The notes beneath the pieces were generated by a model. The model was not told the DNA's origin, searched no databases, and saw only the letters and a program-made list of their open reading frames with translations. From NCBI GenBank assembly GCA_017308345.1, contig JAFKFE010001150.1:1-5062 (forward strand): 5,062 bases of DNA, written 5' to 3'. The stretch's first letter is position 1; every line of letters begins with the position of its first letter. This stretch comes from Alphaproteobacteria bacterium (GTDB taxonomy: Bacteria; Pseudomonadota; Alphaproteobacteria; Rhizobiales; Rhizobiaceae). Positions 1 through 5,062 of this stretch are shown piece by piece. Both the position numbers and the translations under genes were made by a program.

Positions 1-1194
<1,194 letters not shown>

Positions 1195-1374
1195 GGGGCC
1201 GTTGCCTCCTGGGGCCGGTCAAGATTCACATATAGGAATTCCCGGGATGTTTCCGCTGTTTTGCGCGTCGCGGCTCGGCGGCTGCCGACCTTGTTTGCTC
1301 CGCCAGCGACATCGCGGCGCCGACAGCGTGGGCGCCCCGTCGAAGCGCCGGCCCGGCCCGTGTTACAAGAAGGC
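1195..1374. promoter_or_regulatory. Divergent intergenic region between sdaA and the DUF599 gene
   Basis: This 180-base spacer must hold the promoter of sdaA (leftward) and probably that of the DUF599 gene (rightward). The only clearly AT-richer patch is at about 1221-1240 and could contain a -10 element for sdaA (CTATAT on the minus strand at 1235-1230), but no matching -35 hexamer lies 16-18 bases upstream. A short palindrome, TCCCGGGA, is at 1240-1247, overlapping GGAATTCC at 1235-1242. I see no recognisable operator or riboswitch. That promoters lie here is inferred from gene orientation, not from a motif. Confidence 0.4.
1205..1210 (-). promoter_or_regulatory. Ribosome binding site of sdaA
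   Basis: The minus strand reads AGGAGG here, 10 bases before the GTG codon at 1194-1192. It matters because the start is not ATG and no other start codon exists between the upstream in-frame TGA and this GTG. The spacing is slightly long but within the working range. Confidence 0.7.
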
Positions 1375-2094
1375 ATGGGCGACTCACTTCACCTCTCGAC
1401 GGCGGATCTCGCGGCTTTGACCTTCTTCGTGATCGTCTGGGTGCTGCACACGCTGGCGTCAGACGGCAAGCTGGTCAGCCGCGTCTCGCTGACGACCGCG
1501 ATGAATGCCCAGCGCGAGGCCTGGATGCGCACCATGGCCGAACGCGAGATACGCATCGTCGACACCGCCATCATGAACGGCCTGCAGCAGGGCACCGCCT
1601 TCTTTGCCTCGAGCTCGCTGATCGCGCTCGGCGGCTGTTTTGCCTTGCTCGGCGCCTCCGACCGCGTGCTGCAGGTTCTGGCGGACCTGCCGTACGGCGC
1701 GGCTTCGTCGCGTGAAGCCTTCCAGACCAAGGTGTTCGGCCTGGTGCTGATCCTGGCCTTCGCCTTCTTCAAATTCGGCTGGGCCTACCGGCTGTTCAAC
1801 TATTGCTCGATCCTGATCGGCGCGGTGCCGATCCCGCATGGCCCGGCTTCCCGCAGCCCGGCCAGCGAAACGGCGGTGTGGCGGGCGACGCGCATGAACG
1901 TGCTCGCCGGCAAGCACTTCAACGCCGGCCTGCGCGCCGTCTTCTTCTCGATCGGCTATCTCGGCTGGTTCGTCGATCCCCTGGTGTTCGTGGTGTCGAC
2001 GCTGGTGCTTCTGGCGGTACTGGTGCGCCGCCAGTTCTTCTCGGCGGCGCGGCAGGCCGTGCTCGGTCAGCCGCCCGGTCCCGGAAAGAATTGA
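1375..2094 (+). CDS. DUF599 family integral membrane protein, function unknown
   Basis: The product is 239 residues of unknown function, resembling the DUF599 family of bacterial inner-membrane proteins. Hydrophobic segments lie at about 12-28, 75-93, 119-136 (perhaps continuing to 152) and 184-217; the last could be two passes. Between the first two segments is a charged stretch with MNAQREAWMRTMAERE (43-58) and IVDTAIMNG (61-69), which I recall as the best conserved part of the family. A short basic, Gly/Pro-rich tail follows the last segment. ATG at 1375 is the likely start because the first membrane segment begins soon after it. The preceding AAGAAGG is only one base away, so the site is poor, and GTG at 1360 in the same frame is an alternative adding five residues. 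The reading frame stays open upstream into antisense sdaA, but that part is not coding. The gene is alone on its strand and overlaps the convergent DUF218 gene by 28 bases. Confidence 0.88.
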   Translation: MGDSLHLSTADLAALTFFVIVWVLHTLASDGKLVSRVSLTTAMNAQREAWMRTMAEREIRIVDTAIMNGLQQGTAFFASSSLIALGGCFALLGASDRVLQVLADLPYGAASSREAFQTKVFGLVLILAFAFFKFGWAYRLFNYCSILIGAVPIPHGPASRSPASETAVWRATRMNVLAGKHFNAGLRAVFFSIGYLGWFVDPLVFVVSTLVLLAVLVRRQFFSAARQAVLGQPPGPGKN

Positions 2095-2864
2095 TCGATC
2101 CTGCCGGAAAGCCTGTAGGCGAATAGCCCGATCCACTCGCGGACAGCGATGGTGGTCGCCTGTATGGAGTCCACCGGATTGTCGCGGTAGAAGCCGACGC
2201 CTTCCCTGCCCGAGGTGCGATAATCGACCGGCCACGGAATGGTTGGAAAACCTGCCTTGTCGAACAGCGCCTTGGCGCGCGGCATGTGGAAAGCCGACGT
2301 CACCAGCAGCCAGGTCTCGCCCGGTTTCGGCTCGACCAGCTTTCGAGAGAAGACAGCATTCTCGTAGGTGTTGCGGGATTTGTCCTCGAGGATCAGGCGA
2401 TCGTCCGAAACCCCGAGAGCGCCAAGCAGGCGCGGCGCCGTATCGGCATCGCCCTCGCCGTCAAGGAAGAGCGAGCCATTGCCACCCGACACGACGATCT
2501 TCGCCTGCGGGAAGCGCCTGGCCAGGATCGCCGTCTCCACCATGCGGTCGCCGCCACTGTTCAGCTCATAGCCGCCGCGCGCCAGATTGATGGCGCCCTC
2601 GAAGCCGCCGCCAAGCACGACGATGCCGTCGACCTTTTCAGGCAGTGGCGGCTTGGGGAAGCGTTCTTCCAGCGGGTTGAGCATCATCGCGCCGACCGAC
2701 GTCCAGGCCGAAAGAACCAGGATCAAGAGGCCGAGCGCACTGCCGGTCGCCGCGAGTCGCCGGCGTCCGAACAAGGACGCCAGCAGTCCGGCGAGCAGCA
2801 AGAAGATGGCCAGGTTGACCGGCTGGATGAAGAACCAGAATATTTTCGAAAGGTAGTAGAACAT
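2067..2864 (-). CDS. YdcF/ElyC/SanA-family (DUF218) membrane-anchored protein
   Basis: The product is 265 residues. Two N-terminal membrane segments (about 12-32 and 41-61) precede a DUF218 domain (about 77-245). Domain landmarks are DGIVVLGGG at 79-87, IVVSGGNG at 123-130, EDKSRNTYENA at 160-170 and LLVTSAFHMPRA at 186-197. The last is the signature of the family, where the usual ST.ENA reads SRNTYENA. Two membrane spans plus this domain and the total length resemble E. coli ElyC, which is implicated in envelope biogenesis, more than the soluble YdcF; a role in peptidoglycan or lipid-carrier metabolism is only inferred. ATG at 2864 is preceded by GAAGGTGAGGG, with AAGG six bases away. The gene follows gatA by 29 bases in the same direction, so it is probably co-transcribed. 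Its last 28 bases overlap the DUF599 gene on the other strand. Confidence 0.92.
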   Translation of the reverse strand: MFYYLSKIFWFFIQPVNLAIFLLLAGLLASLFGRRRLAATGSALGLLILVLSAWTSVGAMMLNPLEERFPKPPLPEKVDGIVVLGGGFEGAINLARGGYELNSGGDRMVETAILARRFPQAKIVVSGGNGSLFLDGEGDADTAPRLLGALGVSDDRLILEDKSRNTYENAVFSRKLVEPKPGETWLLVTSAFHMPRAKALFDKAGFPTIPWPVDYRTSGREGVGFYRDNPVDSIQATTIAVREWIGLFAYRLSGRIDQFFPGPGG

Positions 2865-2888
2865 CCCTCACCTTCACTCGATGAGGGA
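2864..2888 (-). promoter_or_regulatory. Inverted repeat over the ribosome binding site and start of the DUF218 gene
   Basis: A perfect 7-base stem pairs TCCCTCA (transcript side 2888-2882) with TGAGGGA (2870-2864), separated by an 11-base loop, TCGAGTGAAGG. It fills most of the 29-base gap between the gatA stop and the next start. The second arm includes the A of the ATG and the loop holds the AAGG of the Shine-Dalgarno, so folding could lower initiation. No T-run follows, so an intrinsic terminator is unlikely. The repeat is seen directly; a regulatory role is inference. Confidence 0.4.
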
Positions 2889-2893
2889 CGACG

Positions 2894-4459
2894 CTACCAC
2901 CACTTTTCCGGCTGAAATTTGCCCGCCGCCTGCTCGATGACATGCGCCGTCTGGAACAGCGTTTCCTCGTCGAACGGACGGCCTATGAGCTGCAGGCCGA
3001 GCGGTAAGCCCTTGCCGTCGAGGCCGGCCGGCACGGAAATGCCGGGAAGGCCGGCCATGTTCACCGTCACGGTGAAGATGTCGTTGAGGTACATCTTGAC
3101 CGGATCGGAGGCCATGTCCTCGTCGGCGATTCCGAAGGCGGCCGACGGCGTTGCGGGCGTCAGGATGACGTCGACGCCGGCGGCAAAGACGTTCTCGAAG
3201 TCGCGCTTGATCAGCGTGCGCACCTTCTGCGCCTGCAGATAGTAAGCGTCGTAATAGCCTGCCGACAGCACATAGGTGCCGATCATGATGCGGCGCTTGA
3301 CCTCGCGGCCGAAGCCGGCGGCGCGGGTCTTCTCATACATGTCGATGATGTCCTTGCCCGGCACCCGCAGGCCGTAGCGCACGCCGTCATAGCGGGCGAG
3401 GTTCGACGAAGCCTCGGCCGGCGCCACGATATAATAGGCCGGCAACGCGTATTTGGTGTGCGGCAGGGAAATGTCGACGATCTCGGCGCCGGCGTCCTTC
3501 AGCCAGGCGATACCCTTCTGCCAGAGCGCCTCGATGTCTTGCGGCATGCCGTCGACACGGTATTCCTTCGGAATGCCGACCTTCATGCCCTTGATCGGTC
3601 TGCCGATCGCCGTCTCATAGTCCGGCACCGGGCGGTCGACCGAAGTGGTGTCCTTCGGGTCGACGGAGGCCATCGACTTCAACAGGATCGCGGCGTCGCG
3701 CACGTCGCGCGCGATCGGACCGGCCTGGTCAAGCGACGAGGCGAAAGCGACAATGCCCCAGCGCGAGCAGCGCCCGTAGGTCGGCTTGATGCCGACCGTT
3801 CCGGTGAATGCGGCGGGCTGGCGGATCGAGCCGCCGGTGTCGGTGGCGGTGGCGCCGGCGCACAGGAAGGCGGCCACGGACGATGCCGAGCCGCCGGACG
3901 AGCCGCCAGGCACCAGCTGGGCGTTGTCCAAGGTTCGCTCCGTCTTCGTGCCGCCGGCGGAGACGAAGCCGCCGTCGCCCTGATGCGTGGTCGGCATCAC
4001 CACCGTGTCGAGGCGCGAGCGCCGCCACGGGTTGATGACCGGGCCGTAATAGGACGTTTCGTTGGACGATCCCATGGCGAACTCGTCCATGTTGAGCTTG
4101 CCAAGCATCACGGCGCCGTCGGCCCACAGGTTGGATGTGACGGTGGACTCGTAGCGCGGCCTGAAACCGTCCAGCACATGGCTGCAGGCCTGGGTATGGA
4201 TGCCTTCGGTGGCAAACAGGTCCTTGATGCCGAGCGGAATGCCTTCCAGCGCGCCGCCGTCGCCCTTGGCGAGCCTGGCATCGGAGCTCTTCGCCATGTC
4301 GCGCGCCTTGTCGGCGGTCACAGCCACATAGGCATTGAGCACCGGATTGGCGCGGTCGATCGCCGCGAGATAGGCTTCGGTGATCTCGGCCGCGGAAATC
4401 TCCTTGCCGCGCAGCTTGGCGCGGGCCTCGGAAATGGTGAGATGTGTGAGATCGCTCAT
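2894..4459 (-). CDS. gatA: Aspartyl/glutamyl-tRNA amidotransferase subunit A (amidase subunit of GatCAB)
   Basis: GatA releases ammonia from glutamine. GatB then uses it to convert Glu-tRNA(Gln) (and Asp-tRNA(Asn) in some species) into the correctly charged tRNA; the complex is cytoplasmic. The 521-residue protein has the amidase-signature triad: Lys79 in EGIPLGIKD, the cis-serine Ser187 in PGGSSGGSA (184-192), and the nucleophile Ser211 in [10 protein letters not shown] (206-215). The conserved [19 protein letters not shown] is at 121-139, and the protein ends in EKWW. Typical GatA is about 485-495 residues. The excess is an in-frame insert at about 148-180, just before the Ser187 loop; Lys79 to Ser187 is 108 residues here against 75 in Staphylococcus aureus GatA. 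ATG at 4459 (MSDLTHLTI) matches the family N terminus; an in-frame ATG at 4525 would add 22 residues inside the GNAT gene and is unlikely. The start shares one base with the GNAT stop (TGATG), suggesting translational coupling. gatC and gatB are not in the window. Confidence 0.97.
   Translation of the reverse strand: MSDLTHLTISEARAKLRGKEISAAEITEAYLAAIDRANPVLNAYVAVTADKARDMAKSSDARLAKGDGGALEGIPLGIKDLFATEGIHTQACSHVLDGFRPRYESTVTSNLWADGAVMLGKLNMDEFAMGSSNETSYYGPVINPWRRSRLDTVVMPTTHQGDGGFVSAGGTKTERTLDNAQLVPGGSSGGSASSVAAFLCAGATATDTGGSIRQPAAFTGTVGIKPTYGRCSRWGIVAFASSLDQAGPIARDVRDAAILLKSMASVDPKDTTSVDRPVPDYETAIGRPIKGMKVGIPKEYRVDGMPQDIEALWQKGIAWLKDAGAEIVDISLPHTKYALPAYYIVAPAEASSNLARYDGVRYGLRVPGKDIIDMYEKTRAAGFGREVKRRIMIGTYVLSAGYYDAYYLQAQKVRTLIKRDFENVFAAGVDVILTPATPSAAFGIADEDMASDPVKMYLNDIFTVTVNMAGLPGISVPAGLDGKGLPLGLQLIGRPFDEETLFQTAHVIEQAAGKFQPEKWW
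3920..4018 (-). other. In-frame insertion within gatA, about 28-33 codons
   Basis: This stretch encodes GatA residues 148-180, between the conserved NPWRR (143-147) and [11 protein letters not shown] (181-191). In most GatA proteins these two blocks are almost adjacent. The insert is mixed polar and glycine-rich (segments [12 protein letters not shown] and [10 protein letters not shown]), has no stop, repeat or frameshift, and shares the codon use of the rest of the gene. Exact ends depend on the homologue used: about 33 residues against S. aureus spacing, about 28 against a 493-residue rhizobial GatA, both from memory. It is probably a lineage-specific surface loop near the amidase active site. 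Confidence 0.7.
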
Positions 4460-5062
4460 CAGGCAAGGCTCTTTTCGTAAAACACCGACCACTCGGAATC
4501 GGGATAATCCAGCACCGGTCCGCAACGCGAGAATCCGGCGCGCTCATAGACGGTCCAGGCGGCCGGGTGCCGATCGCCGGTTTCGAGAACCAGGCGCCTC
4601 AGCCCTTCCTGCCGCGCAAGCGCCTCGACCCGTCCGACGATCTCGGCGCCGATCTTGCGGCCGCGATGCGAAGGCCGCGTATACATGCGCTTGACCTCGC
4701 CGACCGTGTCGTCATGGCGCTTGAGCGCGCCGCAACCGACGGCCAGGCCGTCGTCGCGGGCGATAAACACCGTCGTGTCCTTGCCGGCCATCTGCTCGAC
4801 GGTGAGATGATAGCAATGCTCGGGCGGCGTCAGCTCGAGGCCGGCAATGACGAACTCGTTGCCGAGGCGCGCGACATTGGGGCCGTCGAAGGACTTGGCG
4901 AGAACCAGGAGGCGCGCATGATCGGGCGCCTTGACGGTCTCGCCATCGGGAACGACCGGCCCGACGGCAACCTTCTCGATGCCCCAGGGCGTGCGGATCA
5001 TCCCGCTCCTGACCGCATAGCCGTGGCCGTCGGTGGGGACGCCCTCGATCAGCTTGGCGACC
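4459..5062 (-). CDS. GNAT family N-acetyltransferase; 5' end probably beyond window edge
   Basis: It is a predicted acetyl-CoA-dependent N-acetyltransferase of unknown substrate. Counting from the in-frame ATG at 5001 (180 residues), the GNAT fold runs from about 28 to 179: [18 protein letters not shown] (78-95) forms the central strands, then [17 protein letters not shown] (102-118) as the acetyl-CoA motif, LRRLVLETG (134-142), [10 protein letters not shown] (148-157) and the closing SVFYEKSL. In the usual RGxGxG pyrophosphate loop the second glycine is Lys116. The ATG at 5001 has AGGAG four bases upstream, so a 180-residue protein is possible. However, the frame stays open through the 20 codons to base 5062, and 19 of them end in G or C, against 10 and 13 in the other two frames. 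I therefore think the true start lies outside the window and the protein has an extra N-terminal part. The TGA overlaps the gatA ATG by one base, so the two genes are probably co-translated. A link between its substrate and GatCAB is not implied. Confidence 0.85.
   Translation of the reverse strand, partial: VAKLIEGVPTDGHGYAVRSGMIRTPWGIEKVAVGPVVPDGETVKAPDHARLLVLAKSFDGPNVARLGNEFVIAGLELTPPEHCYHLTVEQMAGKDTTVFIARDDGLAVGCGALKRHDDTVGEVKRMYTRPSHRGRKIGAEIVGRVEALARQEGLRRLVLETGDRHPAAWTVYERAGFSRCGPVLDYPDSEWSVFYEKSLA
5006..5010 (-). promoter_or_regulatory. Possible ribosome binding site for an internal or alternative GNAT start
   Basis: The minus strand reads AGGAG, four bases before the ATG at 5001-4999. 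It supports a start at 5001, but the short spacing and the strong coding bias upstream in the same frame leave it uncertain. If the upstream start is real, this could be a chance match inside the coding region. Confidence 0.35.

Noticed and set aside
1235..1247. Palindromes GGAATTCC and TCCCGGGA as an operator
   Set aside because: They are short 8-base palindromes that overlap each other, match no regulator site known to me, and are unsurprising by chance in this composition.
1230..1258. Candidate sigma-70-type promoter for sdaA (CTATAT on the minus strand)
   Set aside because: The hexamers 16-18 bases upstream (such as CAGCGG) do not resemble TTGACA or the alphaproteobacterial CTTGAC, so the -10 match alone is too weak to annotate.
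1459..2235. Minus-strand open frame of 258 codons across the DUF599 gene
   Set aside because: It is antisense to the DUF599 gene and rich in Arg, His, Gln and Gly, whereas the plus frame gives clear membrane segments.
3458..4480. Plus-strand open frame of 340 codons antisense to gatA
   Set aside because: It is the complement of a well-conserved gatA frame; its composition is typical of a mirror frame and it has no motif.
4460..4525. Longer gatA start at ATG 4525
   Set aside because: The 22 added residues have no match to the GatA N terminus and lie in an alternate frame of the GNAT gene; MSDLTHLTI at 4459 is the normal beginning.

Overview
The window is GC-rich (roughly 60-65% by eye), densely coding DNA with strong G/C bias at third codon positions. 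It looks like a chromosomal housekeeping segment of an alphaproteobacterium. The GatA sequence and the presence of single-chain SdaA and DUF599 genes point to Rhizobiales, probably Mesorhizobium or a close relative. That placement comes from recognising protein sequence, not from a database search. I see no rRNA, tRNA, insertion sequence, CRISPR array, phage gene or other mobile element.

Layout: (1) 1-1194, minus strand: most of sdaA, an iron-sulfur L-serine ammonia-lyase that starts at GTG and runs off the left edge. (2) 1195-1374: a 180-base divergent spacer. (3) 1375-2094, plus strand: a DUF599-family membrane protein. (4) 2067-2864, minus strand: a membrane-anchored DUF218 protein (YdcF/ElyC/SanA type), whose 3' end overlaps the DUF599 gene by 28 bases. 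(5) 2894-4459, minus strand: gatA, the amidase subunit of the tRNA-dependent amidotransferase GatCAB. (6) 4459 to the right edge, minus strand: a GNAT N-acetyltransferase whose stop codon overlaps the gatA start (TGATG).

The GNAT, gatA and DUF218 genes are co-directional, with spacings of -1 and 29 bases, and probably form one transcription unit read leftwards. gatC and gatB are not in the window. The DUF599 gene stands alone on the plus strand between sdaA and this unit. No shared pathway links the genes: serine catabolism, Gln-tRNA (and possibly Asn-tRNA) synthesis, and probable envelope functions.

I found no convincing new biological system. The points most worth a second look are an in-frame insertion of about 28-33 residues in GatA just before its catalytic serine loop, a hairpin over the ribosome binding site of the DUF218 gene, and coding signal that continues upstream of the apparent start of the GNAT gene.
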